Below are positions 1 to 10,500 of a DNA stretch of 64,000 nucleotides, piece after piece. Numbering within the stretch: the stretch's first letter is position 1; each line of letters opens with the position of its first letter. A model generated the notes under the pieces. The model made no database searches and was not told the origin of the DNA. It saw only the letters and a program-made list of their open reading frames with translations. The stretch spans positions 125,382,840-125,446,839 of the forward strand of contig OW240915.1 in assembly GCA_933207985.1 (NCBI GenBank), read 5' to 3'. This DNA is from Pelobates cultripes. Taxonomy: Eukaryota > Chordata > Amphibia > Anura > Pelobatidae. The position numbers and the translations under genes are program-made.

Positions 1-12
1 TAACAGTTACAG

Positions 13-181
13 AATTTGCCGTTAGAGATCTCAAAGTTCTGCTCGCTGTTTCTTTGATGTTTGTGACATACGTATTAGTTTTTTTATTCTTGAAATCATC
101 GTATGTCTTGTTCAGAATGCCACGATTTGGAACCTGGCCGGCAACTAAAGATTTAGCAGAGAAATTAGAGAATTATTCATA
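13..181 (+). CDS. Possible terminal exon of an unidentified membrane protein
   Basis: An open frame enters after two possible AG acceptors (taacag, ttacag) and ends at TAA 179-181. It encodes about 56 residues: a short polar lead, one strongly hydrophobic segment (LLAVSLMFVTYVLVFLFL) suited to a membrane helix, then a basic and aromatic tail with MPRFGTWPATKDLAEKLENYS. An AATAAA lies about 30 bases after the stop, so a 3'-terminal coding exon with its own poly(A) signal is plausible. I do not recognise the protein. It is on the opposite strand to the FNIII receptor exons that begin 2 kb to the right. It could also be a chance open frame. Confidence 0.3.
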
Positions 182-752
182 AGAAATCCTTTTGCTTTGA
201 TTCTCAAGATAAAAATAAACAGTTTTAAGCAGTGAGAGGTTAAAAAAAAAAATGGAGATTTTTGCTTACAAACTATGTCTGACAGTCCCAAAACAGAATT
301 ACAAGAATGCAAGACTGAACACTAGCAGATGACAAATGAGGAAAACAGCATCAACAAATTGTATTTGGGACAAGAAGAATGGAAAGTACTATTTTACTTA
401 TCCATTCCTTGTGATCATAAATATTTTAGACTTTAGAAAAATTAGGAAATAAACATATATACATAATGACACTTGTAAACTGGGATGTCATACGATTTTT
501 TTTTTGTGTGTGTGCGTGTTTTTATAAAACTTGGTATGTGTCTTCTTACCTATGTTATAATTATATATATATATATATATATATTATGTTATAATAGGCG
601 ACAAGAGTATTGCATGATTGCATAAATATATGTAAACATACCTTTTGCATTTACAGTCTGAAGCAACAAATGATATAATTTAATACAAAACTAAAAAATA
701 TTCTGTTTTGCATTATGACCATATGCGAACAATATTCTATAAAGAGAACAGA
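182..752. other. AT-rich noncoding stretch
   Basis: No supported gene. It holds a possible 3' UTR with AATAAA near 209, a short (TA)n run near 563-583, and otherwise unique-looking AT-rich DNA. Confidence 0.5.
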
Positions 753-756
753 TTAA

Positions 757-1307
757 AGGAACACTATAGTCACCTAAATTAGTTTATCTAAATGAAGCAG
801 TTTTAGGGTATAGATCATTCTCCTGCAATTTCACTGCTCAATTCACTGTCATTTAGGAGTTAAATCACTTTGTTTCTGTTTATGCAGCCCTAGCCACACA
901 CACTCCCCCCCCCCCCAGCTATGATTGACAAAGCCTGCATGAAAAAAAAAACTGGTTTCACTTTCAAACAGATGCAATTTACCTTAAATAATTGTATCTG
1001 AATCTCTAAATTGAACTTTAATCACATACAGGAGGCTCTTGCAGGGTCTAGCAAGCTATTAACATAGCAGGGTATAAGAAAATCTTAATTAAACAGAACT
1101 TGCAATAAAGAAAGCCTAAATAGGGCTCTCTTTACAGGAAGTGTTTATGGAAGGCTGTGCAAGTCACATGCAGGGAGGTGTGACTAGGGTTCATAAACAA
1201 AGGGATTTAACTCCTAAATGGCAGAGGATTGAGCAGTGAGGCTGCAGGGGCATGTTCTATACACCAAAACTGCTTCATTAAGTTGTTCAGGTGGCTATAG
1301 TGTCCCT
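757..1307. mobile_element. MITE with TTAA target duplication (copy 1)
   Basis: Terminal inverted repeats AGGAACACTATAGTCACCT and, on the complement of the right end, AGGGACACTATAGCCACCT are flanked by TTAA at 753-756 and 1308-1311. The inverted similarity continues inward for over 100 bp, for example tcctaaatg...gcagaggattgagcagtga against tcactgctcaattcactgtcatttagga. TTAA duplications are typical of piggyBac-like transposases, but no transposase is encoded here, so the parent family is inferred. Confidence 0.7.
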
Positions 1308-1311
1308 TTAA

Positions 1312-1998
1312 TTAACTTTTTAATACATGTGCTTTGATTTGCCCTACTTGGAATGTATCCCCAAGCAGGGAAAATCTCCTTAGTGATGTCAGCATGCTAG
1401 CTTTATTGCCAGTGTGCTGGGGTCAGAACAGAGTGACGTTATGTCACTCCATTCCAATACTCCCTAGCCAGCACAAGAAGCGACGATTAGGGAGTTTCCA
1501 TAGCAACCACAGCACATGCATTGTAGTTGCTTTGGGTGAGAGCAGAGTAACTTCCTCTTGGAGGTCTTTTCTGCTCTCCTTTGACAGGCTAATGGCTGGG
1601 AAAAAAACATATGCTCAATATATGGTCAATCTAATGAGCATAAAATATTTGGGGCATGACAGGTCCCCTTTAAAATTGCCAAGATAATCGATTCTGAAAT
1701 CAATTTTGTTCTTATCTGAATTAATTTACCAAATAACCCATTAACTCATACACAGGATCCAAGTATGAGTGAAACTAATTTCAGAATTGATTCATTTGTT
1801 TTAGAGCATTTTATTGGATGAATGCCTTAAAACAAATGTATGCCAATGTCTACTTTTTAAAACATAAATATTTTTAAACAACCCAGAAAATGAGTAATTC
1901 TTTAAAAAACTTGGGTAAGTGAATTCAAGTTAATATTTCCAGTAATGGTTCACTTAACAATATATATCTTTGACTATTATGTTCAAAATTATATAAGT
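1312..1998. other. Noncoding repeat-like DNA
   Basis: The frame open at 1334-1687 has no recognisable protein similarity and ends in a MITE-like tail (gacaggtcccctttaa near 1660-1673). I treat the stretch as nonautonomous repeat followed by AT-rich unique DNA. Confidence 0.4.
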
Positions 1999-2134
1999 CA
2001 GGGTTAGACAACTGTCGGGACTCCAGATGTTGATGACTACATCTCCCCTGATGCTTTGCCAGCATTATGGCTGTAAGAGCAATATGAGAGATTTAGTCAG
2101 TAACATCTGGAGTGCCACATGTAGCCTACCCCAC
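1999..2134. mobile_element. Short foldback MITE, hAT-like
   Basis: A palindromic unit of about 135 bp. The left half, ggttagacaactgtcgg then ctccagatgttg, is mirrored by caacatctggagt... and tagcctacccc on the right, with gactacatctcccctgatgc and its counterpart in the middle. This structure is a very common frog nonautonomous repeat; assignment to hAT is from the family pattern, since the 8-bp duplication is not clear. Confidence 0.55.
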
Positions 2135-2175
2135 GTATGGGAATACAGAAATAAATAAACAAATACTTAGGTTAC

Positions 2176-2307
2176 CATTGCCACCAGTTGTTACTATCAC
2201 AGCATAAGACTTTAAAGGTTCATTTGTGTTTTCAAACTTAGGGAAGCTAAAAGAAATTTGACTGGATGAGGGAGGTCCATCGGGCTGTGTAAGTATCCAG
2301 TTTACAC
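2176..2307 (-). CDS. FNIII-receptor membrane-proximal exon (type R3 RPTP-like)
   Basis: Read on the minus strand, an acceptor ttctacag is followed by a 132-nt exon and a donor at G|GTAACC. Both boundaries are phase 1, matching the FNIII exons upstream. The 43 codons contain PSSSQISFSFPKFENTNEP and LKSYAVIVTT. This resembles the linker that follows the FNIII repeats and precedes the membrane helix in type R3 receptor tyrosine phosphatases (PTPRJ/PTPRH/PTPRB group). No stops or frameshifts. The transmembrane and phosphatase exons would lie off the left edge. The exact paralogue is not decidable. Confidence 0.6.
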
Positions 2308-2477
2308 CTGTAGAAAAAAGAATTACACATTAACAGTAAAATTGAGCTAACTACAGATGCAATTGACACAGCCATATAAATTTAAAGAATGTTGCAGTCT
2401 TCCTATGACAGCCTAGCAGGGCATTATGGCAAATGTATTCCAAAAATACCTAGAGGACAAAGTTGGATATCTGTCCT

Positions 2478-3480
2478 TTAGAAGGAATGCAACCTGTCCC
2501 TAAGTAAACACAATAGTATCATAATTGCTTCAGGTAATGCAGCAGCATAGCCATCCATTGCAGCCTGTCGTGGTATGAAAGAGGTTCTCCGGGTTCCATC
2601 AGTGTGGCGTTTGGGCTGCAGTTCCAGTACCAGCTGGTTCTTAGAGAGTCCTGAGTCAGGTTCAGTGTGGCCAACTGCTTCTGCAAGATTGTGAACCAGA
2701 TATTTTGTTTCACCCTGCAGCACCATTAGTGCACGAGTCGGCCACCAGCTCTAGGGTATGTTCTTCTTTCTTAGAAGGCATGTGAATGGCAGCAGCGACC
2801 TTCGCCAAGCCAAGGTGCTCTCTGAGAGGTCAGAGTATAAAGTAAGTGACATGTCCTTGAACTGGTATTGCGTGTGCTCTCTGACAGCCATCGGTACTGC
2901 AGCCTTATCTTTCTCACTTTGGAGGTGGATAGTCTTTAGGCACATTGTCTGATGCCTGAGGGGACTTAGGCATCTGGAAGAATACAATGATTCCCACTAC
3001 TTTGCCCTGTCTTGGGGAAAAAGCGCGACTAGTAGGCACCTAAGGAAGTGAGGGTGTTCAGTGGTCGACACGTCCTCAGTAATGCCCCTAATTTTGACTT
3101 TGTTTTTGCACCTCAGATCTTTGATGGCGGCGAAGCAAAGGTAATTTGTCTCAGTTTGCTGATGGAGCCCCTTGACTGCTTGCTTTAGCATCACAATCTG
3201 TATTACTTGATCGCAGGATGCATTTTCCATCACTGCTAGTCTGTCTGACAGGCCCTGTTTGTGGATATTTTTCTGGAGGTCCACGAGTGCTTTCAGCAGT
3301 CACTGGGGTGGTATCTGGACCAGTAGGCATCGGCACTGGGCGTGGTGTAGCTGGAGATCATCCGCCTCCTCCTCAGGGGACAGATCATCCGAGAATTTGG
3401 AGTAGGCCTCAGGATAAGCGGTCATCTTGGGTCCTGCCGCACCTGCTGCAGTAACTCTCCAATATTTAATCCCATCCATG
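2478..3480 (-). pseudogene. Decayed LINE ORF1 (Tx1/L1-type) in a receptor intron
   Basis: Several minus-strand frames together give an ORF1-like order: an acidic N-terminal part with DDLSPEEEADDL, a coiled-coil-like stretch with LSDRLAVMENASCDQVI, then RCKNKVKIRGI, which resembles the RNA-binding signature of L1/Tx1 ORF1 proteins (usually ...NRSRRNNIRIRGI). The copy is broken by frameshifts and stops, and no ORF2 follows. It sits in the intron between two FNIII-receptor exons. Poly-T and T-rich runs near 3490-3510 may belong to the same insertion. Confidence 0.55.
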
Positions 3481-4040
3481 ACTTTTCAAATTTCTTTTTT
3501 TTTTTTTTTTGTGCTCTATTATGCTTGCCCTCTCCTGTGGAAGCTCCCCTGGCTGTTTGATTCTCAGTTTTAGGACCCACATATTGATATGTTGTTCAGA
3601 GCTCTCATTTAGTGCGGCCACTCAGCTCAACTGCTTGGCTCCACTCCCAAAATGATGTTTTTTTAGTATTACTTCAATGGCTATTCAAATGTAAGCTCAC
3701 TTGCCATGTCAATTCAAAAACTTTAGTCAAATTGTATTAAAAGGATTTATTACCTTAATATCATTTCTTATTTTAGGTAGATCACAAGGGGCTAATTTAC
3801 TGTTCAAAATATTGACTCTTTTAAAAACTAGAATGGGTATTCTTGGTAAAAACCTAAAACAGGGTCTTAAAATAAAATAAAATATTAGGCCAGTTTTATT
3901 TTATAGTCTTCCTAATTATATGTGCTTCTTTGTTACAGTGAGTGTCTGCTTATCAAAATTCAAGGTAACATTCAAACCATATGTGTATGTATTAATTACT
4001 AATAAAACCTCTGGTAATTTTGCTTCATCCCCATTCCAGA
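3481..4040. other. Intronic AT-rich DNA
   Basis: No gene supported. T-rich run near 3490-3512, then AT-rich sequence without recognisable repeats. Confidence 0.4.
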
Positions 4041-4225
4041 TTATGAGGTCATTATCAATGTACTAGCTCTAAAGCATGATATTTTCAGAGTAGATCTGGT
4101 GACCATGGCTGTGCCACATTTTTGGAGGAAGTACCTGCCCTCAAACCAGAAATAGTTGTTTGCCAGGATGAAGTGTATATAATCTAAAATAAAATTAGTC
4201 TGATCAAGATCCATTTCTGGATATC
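4041..4225 (-). pseudogene. Penelope-like reverse transcriptase fragment
   Basis: The minus strand encodes NNYFWFEGRYFLQKCGTAM, matching the Penelope-like element palm region that usually reads ..NYFLF...FYLQ..GTAMGTRFAPS. The fragment is short, isolated and followed by frame loss. It is one of several Penelope remnants in the window (see 45530-50165 and 60275-60690). Confidence 0.6.
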
Positions 4226-4489
4226 CACAAAGTGCTTCTTTAACAGCCGACAGTGAAATGATAACAACAATAATAAAAATATAATTTATTTTAGAAAATA
4301 AAAGTTTGATTTGAACTTCGATGGCTCCAGTAAGGGCTCTCACATTCAAAGACATATAAAATCCAACAGAAACACAAAATAGATATTTAAACATAAACCC
4401 ATGGACGAGCAGTCATCGATGAACACGTAGAGTTGTTGTATGGTGATGTTACGTGTCTTGTTGCAGACAATCTAATAATAAAATATTAA

Positions 4490-5045
4490 AGGGACACTAT
4501 AGTCACCAGAACAACTACAGCTTATTGAATTTGTTCTGGTGTGTATAATCATTACCTTCAGGCTTTTTTGCTGTAAACACTGTTTTTTCAGAGAAAATGC
4601 AGTGTTTACATTACAGCCTAGTGATAACTTCACTGGCTACTCCTCAAATGGCTGTTAGAGATCCTTCCTGGGTCATGGCTGCCTAAAATGCATCCAAACA
4701 TTCAGTATCTCCTCCCTCTGCATGCAGACACTGAACTTTCCTCATTCATTGATTCAATTAATCTCTATGAGGAGATGCTGATTGGCCAGGGCTGTGTATC
4801 ATGCTGGCTCTGCCCCTGATCTGCCTCTTTGTCAGTCTCAGCCAATCCTATGGGGAAGCACTGTGATTGGATCAGGCTACCACATGTCAGCAGACAGCTT
4901 GTTTTTTTTTGAGGCAAACAGCATACAGATCTACAGCTTCAGGTTTGGATACAGTAATATTTTGCTATATTTATGGAGGCATGAGGGGCCCAGGAGCACT
5001 AAATGGTGGTTTACATGTTTGTGTTCCTGACCCTATAGTGATCCT
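4490..5045. mobile_element. MITE with TTAA target duplication (copy 2)
   Basis: Begins AGGGACACTATAGTCACC and ends CCCTATAGTGATCCT, flanked by TTAA at 4486-4489 and 5046-5049. The ends resemble the element at 757-1307 but the interiors differ, so they are related subfamilies. Open frames inside (4782-5049) show no recognisable protein. Confidence 0.65.
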
Positions 5046-6125
5046 TTAAGTAAGATGAACCCCACATTTGAAACGCACATGCCATCTAAAAGCCGGTCAG
5101 GAAATCAGTCCAAGGAAGATTACAAGAAGTGACACTGACAAATAGGAACAGAGGATTAGAACAATTTAAATGGACACAGGGGAAAAGGTTTTTTTTGCAT
5201 GTTTTTCATTGCATTTAAATGTTTTTTATGTATGTGCCCCCTGAGGAAGTCAAGTAATTAGACAAAATACTTCGGACCTGTCTTGTTTTTACTATACTTT
5301 TTTGGAATAATTTTCTTTTACATCTGCACTCAGTGTTCCTCAGAATTCCTGTGGAGACTTAACACAAAGGAAGGGTAATGGTAGCCCCCTGGGAAGCACC
5401 AGGGAGGCTCGAAGCACAGTATCTACATCCGTCCTGTGAGAGCAATCATATCCATATAGCGATCTGTATTGTTACAATATCACACTATTTTTTGAATCTA
5501 TATTTTTTAAGAATAGCTGAAAGCCCACTTGGTCTTTTTTTTGTATGTACAAACATATACACGCCTATATATGCACAGGTATCTATATGCATCATACAAA
5601 TAAGTAAAATGCACCAGTTAAAAAATTTATAGGAAAAAGCATGATGTACCATTAAATCTAAATCTGCATTCTATACTCGGTCTTTAGTGTAGAAAAACCT
5701 GATCATTTTGGCTTCAGATGTTTTGAACGCAGATATTTTTTGAAAATGTCCTTGACTATTTTGGTTTTAAGGTCCTTGATAGTGTGGTTTTCCTAAGCCT
5801 GCCATTCCAACAACATGTTAGACTAATACAATTATATGTTTGGACCATATTTCTGTTGGAATATTGGAATATGTTGGAATAAACGTTTCTTTTATCAGTT
5901 ACCTAAAATACCGAACTCATGAGTGCATGGTTTTTACCAAGATACATTGTACGAGTCTTATCCAGATTAGGCAGCTGTAATATGTATATTGTGTTTTGTT
6001 TTACCAAGATATATGTCAATGTTGATAATTAGTTCTGCATTTCACTGTGTCTAGTCATCTAGAAAATAATCTTGTCTGAAACAATGAGTTACCTGTTAAA
6101 ATAACAGGCAGATTGTCTAACAATA
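5046..6125. other. Noncoding DNA with possible Penelope tail
   Basis: Near 5228-5275 the sequence cccctgaggaagtcaagtaattagacaaaatacttcgg resembles the terminal region that recurs in Penelope-like copies. Otherwise AT-rich intronic DNA; no gene supported. Confidence 0.35.
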
Positions 6126-6735
6126 GAGATAGATAGACAGACAGCTGTAGCATGTACTCACCTCCCTCGAGCCGCACAGCCCTCCTCCTGCTGCACGGTC
6201 TAATCGGTCAATGCGGCCATGCGGCAGGTCATCTGTATATAGGAAGTAGGTGTGACGCCATGCCCATTCTTAAAGTGAACACGTCATCATTGCAATCCTA
6301 ATCTATTTTGAGTTGCAATGATGAAGTGGACCAATGAGAACACAGGTAAGCCTATTTAAGGCTTGCTTTGGCCCCTATTCTTTTCTCTAGCGTGGTTTCT
6401 TGTTAGATCCTTAGTTTAGTGCTCCTAGAGACTCCCTTGTGATTTCCTGTGTTTGACTTTTGGTTCGGATTTGACTTGTGATTTTCTGGTATCCTGGCCC
6501 AGCTTTGTGATTGACTCGTGATTTTCTGGTATCCTCACCCGGGTTTGTTATACACTGTGTTTTTCTGTATTCCTGACCTTGCTTTATTCTTGCCCTTGTT
6601 TCTCGCTATGCTAATATGTTAAGTCCGGCCATTCTAAGGCTAGGTAATATGTCTTCTGGATCCACCTTTTGTGGGTTTCCTCCTGCGTATTGGGATATGA
6701 CTCCCATGGCAACAGCAGGACAGACATAAAAAAAA
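6126..6735 (+). repeat. LTR-like repeat with internal short tandem copies
   Basis: A GC-richer block in AT-rich intron. It has a promoter-like cctatttaaggcttg near 6350 and then degenerate copies of about 55-60 bp built on gtgattttctggtatcctg (near 6480-6500 and 6517-6537) and a third related copy near 6555-6580. It resembles the R/U5 part of frog LTRs, but neither TG...CA ends nor a target duplication was found, so the class is uncertain. Confidence 0.35.
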
Positions 6736-7120
6736 TATAGGTGAGCATCTATACAAACTCTATATAATTAATCCTAAAATTTGTAATACAGCTAGTCTAC
6801 AATGTCAAAACGTAAAAAAAAATATCTTCACTTTCTTCCTGTAATAAAATAACATATCTCAGGTCTCTGACAAAACATATACACATAGAACAGTTTGCAA
6901 AATAAGTACAAACGTTGAGGGAACGTTTGTGTATGTATTTTCAAAACAATATAACAGACAACATGTTATATCTATATGGCTAATTAATTACAGATATGTA
7001 ACTGTGTGGGTTATTAATATTGTATATGAGAGTAAAAGAGTGTGTCATACTGGGGTGATGCCTTGACTCAGCTGAGCCTAACAAAGTGTAAAAAATAAAT
7101 ACATCACAGTGTAAACCTAC
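6736..7120. other. Intronic DNA
   Basis: AT-rich; nothing recognised. The last ~110 bases resemble the flank of the 8973-9239 exon (a tgagtcatactg / aaacctacttgtgaatgc context), which indicates that exon and flank were duplicated together. Confidence 0.4.
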
Positions 7121-7324
7121 TTGTGAATGCTGATATGGTCACTGGAGAACTCTGATACTGCCGAGCACCAACTGTTACTACAGCCGCTGTGTAATTAGTC
7201 CTGGATGTGAGATTGCTGTAAGTTAGATTAAAGGATTTCGATATATTGGAAACATTTACTGGTTCTCCCCAGGACAATAACATTTTGTTCATTCCAATTT
7301 TGGAAGAGCCTGGAAGGGTTGTAT
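7121..7324 (-). CDS. FNIII exon with a 63-nt in-frame deletion
   Basis: Minus strand: acceptor tttttatag, 204 nt, donor ACAA|GTAGGT, phase 1 at both ends. It keeps the FNIII landmarks LSWGEPVNVSN, NYTAAVVTVGARQ and YQSSPVTISAFT. Compared with the sister exon at 8973-9239 it lacks 21 codons between TYSN and the LTS.TNYT loop, so roughly the middle strands of the FNIII fold are gone. The reading frame survives. Either the domain is degenerate but translated, or the exon is on its way to loss. Confidence 0.6.
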
Positions 7325-7492
7325 CTATAAAAAATAAAAATAATAATATTTAGTTACAGGAATCTGTATTTTAATAACTAAAAGTTGCAAATAATCAATA
7401 ATATCTAGAAACAAATTATACAAAAACCTTCTTAGGACTCAGTTTGTAGGATTAGTACATAAAGATGTACTAAGATGTCCCATCATACTCAC

Positions 7493-7712
7493 ATGTTGCC
7501 TCTATCACTGGAGCTGCTGACTGGCTGCAGTTACTACTAACTGTCTGTATAGTGATGGAGTAGTTTCTGCCTGGCAGTAAGTCTGTGAAATCCACTTGTG
7601 TAGAATTAGTTGTGATTGTTCTATTGACGTCTCCACTCAGTGACTGTGTAATTATCCACTTTTGCTTCTGGCTTTACCCAGCTAACACTGAGGGAATTAG
7701 TAGCATTGTTGT
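7493..7712 (-). pseudogene. Frameshifted and 5'-truncated FNIII exon
   Basis: The donor end, GCAACAT|GTGAGT, is intact and phase 1. The upstream part reads ..NSLSVSWVKPEAKVDNYTV and the downstream part reads SLSGDVNRTITTNSTQVDF, then LLPGRNYSITIQTV, both typical FNIII, but they lie in different frames: a small deletion near 7645-7650 shifts the frame. The exon's own 5' end (right side) is lost against an A-rich tail (T-rich on the plus strand, 7712-7740), suggesting a retroposon inserted in the exon. Confidence 0.65.
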
Positions 7713-8537
7713 TGTTTTTTATTTTTTATTTTTTTATAATAACAAGTTTACGAGAAAAAATGCACAGTAGTGACAAGTGGACATACATGAGAGAGTGGAC
7801 AATTGAGCACATAGTATTATGAAAATACAGGGCTCACTGCATGACAAACATTAGTAATGAGAGAAAAAAAAGAAAAAAAACAAAAAGAAAAGTTAAATAA
7901 AAATATAAAAAAGAACACAATATTGAACAGTTTTGAGGGAAGGTTGGAGTGACCAAAAACAATGGCAACTGCAGAACAGTTTGAAAACAGGTGTTTTACA
8001 TAGAACATTCCAATGAGCACAGCAGAAAAGTCACGTTAAAAAGAATCTCCCCATTTATCCATTACATTTTTATTTATTTTTAAGTTGCATTGTTGGGTTT
8101 GCTTGTGATGAAGAAAAGAGAGATCAGATATGTCTGGCAGCAGGAGAAGAGTGTAAGAGAGAGAAAAAAAGAAGAAGAGAGAGAGAGGAAAAGAAAGCAC
8201 TATATGAACCTACTAAAGCACCCAAATATACATTGTGAGGTTGTTCCAACTCAGTCACAACCTCCTTAATCCCCCTGACCCATCTCCCCCTATCGCTGAT
8301 CCCAAATTGTCCCCAAATTCTATCATATGCTTGCATGTTTTTGCAGCATAATGGGCTATCTTTTTCCATGTGTTATTGTGTGCCAAGACATTGAGTCTTA
8401 TAGATAAGAGTCTGTTTAGTCACCAGAAAAAGATGGCAAGTGAGTAATTTCTGTGATCTAGCCCAGGTGTCTGGCAAAGTTATACATGAATGTGAAGTAA
8501 CTTACTCTCTCCCCTAGAGAGGTCAGTCTGAACTCAC
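7713..8537. mobile_element. Probable retroposon insertion and intron
   Basis: Starts (minus sense) with an A-rich tail abutting the truncated FNIII exon. The interior includes A/G-rich runs (7860-7900 and 8150-8200) and cccctgacccatctccccc near 8270. No coding capacity recognised. The right 60 bp (8480-8537) look like native intron beside the next donor site. The precise right boundary and target duplication were not found. Confidence 0.35.
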
Positions 8538-8775
8538 CTGTGCAGGTTGTATATGAGACAGATTGACTTTCAGTGACATTATCAGCCGCTCTTGTAAATA
8601 CAGTGAATGTATATGTTACTCCAGGTGTCAGATTAGTTACATTGAGTTGATTTGTTACAATAATTTAATTTATCACTACAGATGACGCATTTGCTGTTTG
8701 TGTTCTTTATCTATATTCGGAGTTGTACTCATCAGGTGGATCCTAAATCAGAGAACCACCACAATTTAAGTAGAT
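8538..8775 (-). pseudogene. FNIII exon with three in-frame stops
   Basis: Minus strand: donor ACAG|GTGAGT (phase 1). The frame contains DPPDEYNSEYR, TQTANASSVVIN, then TNQLNVTNLTPGVTYTFTVFTRAA, an unmistakable FNIII repeat. It is interrupted by TAG where the conserved B-strand tryptophan codon is expected (just before DPPDEY), and by two TAA codons further on. The acceptor is not clear. Because its ends are phase 1, skipping it would not disturb the frame of the neighbours. Confidence 0.65.
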
Positions 8776-8972
8776 ATGTGTGAGAGTGTTTGTTTATTTG
8801 TGTTTCTGTATGGTTTAGTAGTTGCCTTACAGTGTAATTCTAGGTATATGAGTGTGTGAGTTACTGATATTGTATGTGTGAGAGTCATAGACTGTGGTAT
8901 ATTAGGGGGGTGCATTGACTCAGCAGGGCCTAGCGCAGTGTAAAACATAAATACATCACAGTGTAAACCTAC

Positions 8973-9239
8973 TTGTGAATGCTGATATGGTCACAGGAGA
9001 ACTCTGATACTGCCGAGCACCAACTGTTACTGCAGTAATTGTGTAATTAGTCCCAGACGTGAGGTTCTGAAGGGTGACATTTAATGAGTTTACTGTCACA
9101 GTCCAAGAGGATGAAGAATTGCTGTAAGTTATCTTGAAAGTCTTTGTCACATTGGCCATATTTACTGGTTCTCCCCAGGACAACGAAATGGTGTTTGTTC
9201 TGATATTTGTAAAGTTTAAGGAACTTGGAGAGGCTGGAT
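8973..9239 (-). CDS. Intact FNIII-repeat exon (type R3 RPTP-like receptor)
   Basis: Minus strand: acceptor ttgaatag, 267 nt, donor ACAA|GTAGGT, phase 1-1. It encodes 89 residues forming one full FNIII domain: PASPSSLNFTNI, the strand-B motif ISLSWGEPVNM, ITYSN, LQNLTSGTNYTITAVTVGA and SSPVTISAFT. The NLT.GTNYTI.AVTVGA pattern is characteristic of the tandem FNIII ectodomains of receptor tyrosine phosphatases of the PTPRJ/PTPRH/PTPRB type, which bear one domain per phase-1 exon. The ectodomain would lie outside the cell and carry N-glycosylation sites (several N-x-T/S). More FNIII exons probably existed 5' (to the right) but none is visible between here and 18 kb. Confidence 0.65.
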
Positions 9240-9244
9240 CTATT

Positions 9245-9830
9245 CAAAAAAATAATTATAAAAAAAAATAAAATAATTAATTAACTCCTTAAGGATCGAG
9301 GCGATTGTACAAGTTCAGATCAAAACAAAACCTTGAATTTGTGCTATATATAAGTTCAACTGTGATTCACCTCTTTCATATTAAATGCATCCACACTGAT
9401 TATATATCACTGTGTTCAGGAGAAACAGTTGTTTCATGTCACATCAAACATTTATGTAAGAAACATAATTTAATAGAAATAAAATATATTTTTCAGTTTT
9501 GCATGGCATTCTAGGTGCAATTGTCATAATACTGTTAGCTGTTACTGCTATAACGTACACATTTGTGTTCAGCAATGTAAACTCACAAGAAAAACAGTAA
9601 CCCCATGTTTAGGTTTTACGGTGTTTTGGAAAGTTACAGGGTCAAATATACCATGTTACATTTTTAGTTTATACTCATTGATATTTGCCAGATTGGTTAT
9701 GTTACCTTTGAGGCCGTATGGTAGCCCAGGAATGAGAATTACACCCATGATAGCATACCATTTGCAAATGTAGACAACCTAGTAATTACTTAGTCACAAA
9801 CACTGGCCAAAGTTAGCACCTATCCCGAAG
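9245..9830. repeat. Unclassified interspersed repeat X, copy 1
   Basis: Shares long stretches with 50215-50560 and, in inverse orientation, 50565-51150: tttacggtgttttggaaagttacagggtcaaata, then gaggccgtatggtagcccaggaatgagaattac, and the end motif cacttagtcacaaacact. It starts near ccttaaggatcgaggcgattgtaca. Noncoding; probably a nonautonomous DNA element. Confidence 0.55.
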
Positions 9831-10500
9831 GAATGCCCAGAATAATGTAAGTGATTGAGTCCTACTCTCATTAATATGATTCTGACATAAATCATGAACT
9901 TGCTTGTAGTGAGAACAGCCCCCTGTAAAGTAAGTAAAGGTTGACTTCGAGGTGATTGTAAGTTGCCTAGATATGTATCTATTGTCCTTCCTGGACACCA
10001 TTTATTAAATGTAGGGTAATAAGGAACTTTTACTGTTTGACCTGGTTGACTGGTCTGAGTATGTTGCAGAGAGAGTACATAGTGGTCTTGATGTTTGATG
10101 ATAAAAACACACAGTGAGTCAGTGCTAAATAACAAAAGTTAAATAAGGCAGCAACCCTAAGAAGGGGGATCCCTCTCAACCTTTCAAAATAACATACAAA
10201 AAGGAAAACAGATAGAGAAGGGCTGCGCCACAGAAAAGAGTACTAAAATCTTGTCCCAGAAATATAGGGACAAGAAAATGTCTCTTTTGTAATATAAATA
10301 AGTGCAGCTGTGGTTACTGGATTATTTGTGCTTGGGGGATGTGACAGGTCTGGGTCTCCTCGGTATGTGGAAAAAGAAAAGACAGAGCGAACTGACTTGA
10401 CGGATAACACATAAGAGGTAACAATATTGCACTCACATGAAAAAGAGCTATGACCAGCTCTAGTGTATATCGCATACAGTGGTATAATCCCCACTTATGG
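9831..10500. other. Noncoding DNA, part of a Penelope-like flank
   Basis: No supported gene. From about 10230 it contains atgaaaaagagctatgaccagctctagtg and gtggtataatcccc, recurring in the next block and near 46250, so it probably belongs to the same Penelope-type terminal region. Confidence 0.35.

Noticed and set aside
1334..1687. 117-codon open frame as a gene
   Set aside because: No family features, lies among MITE-like sequence, and composition is that of noncoding DNA.
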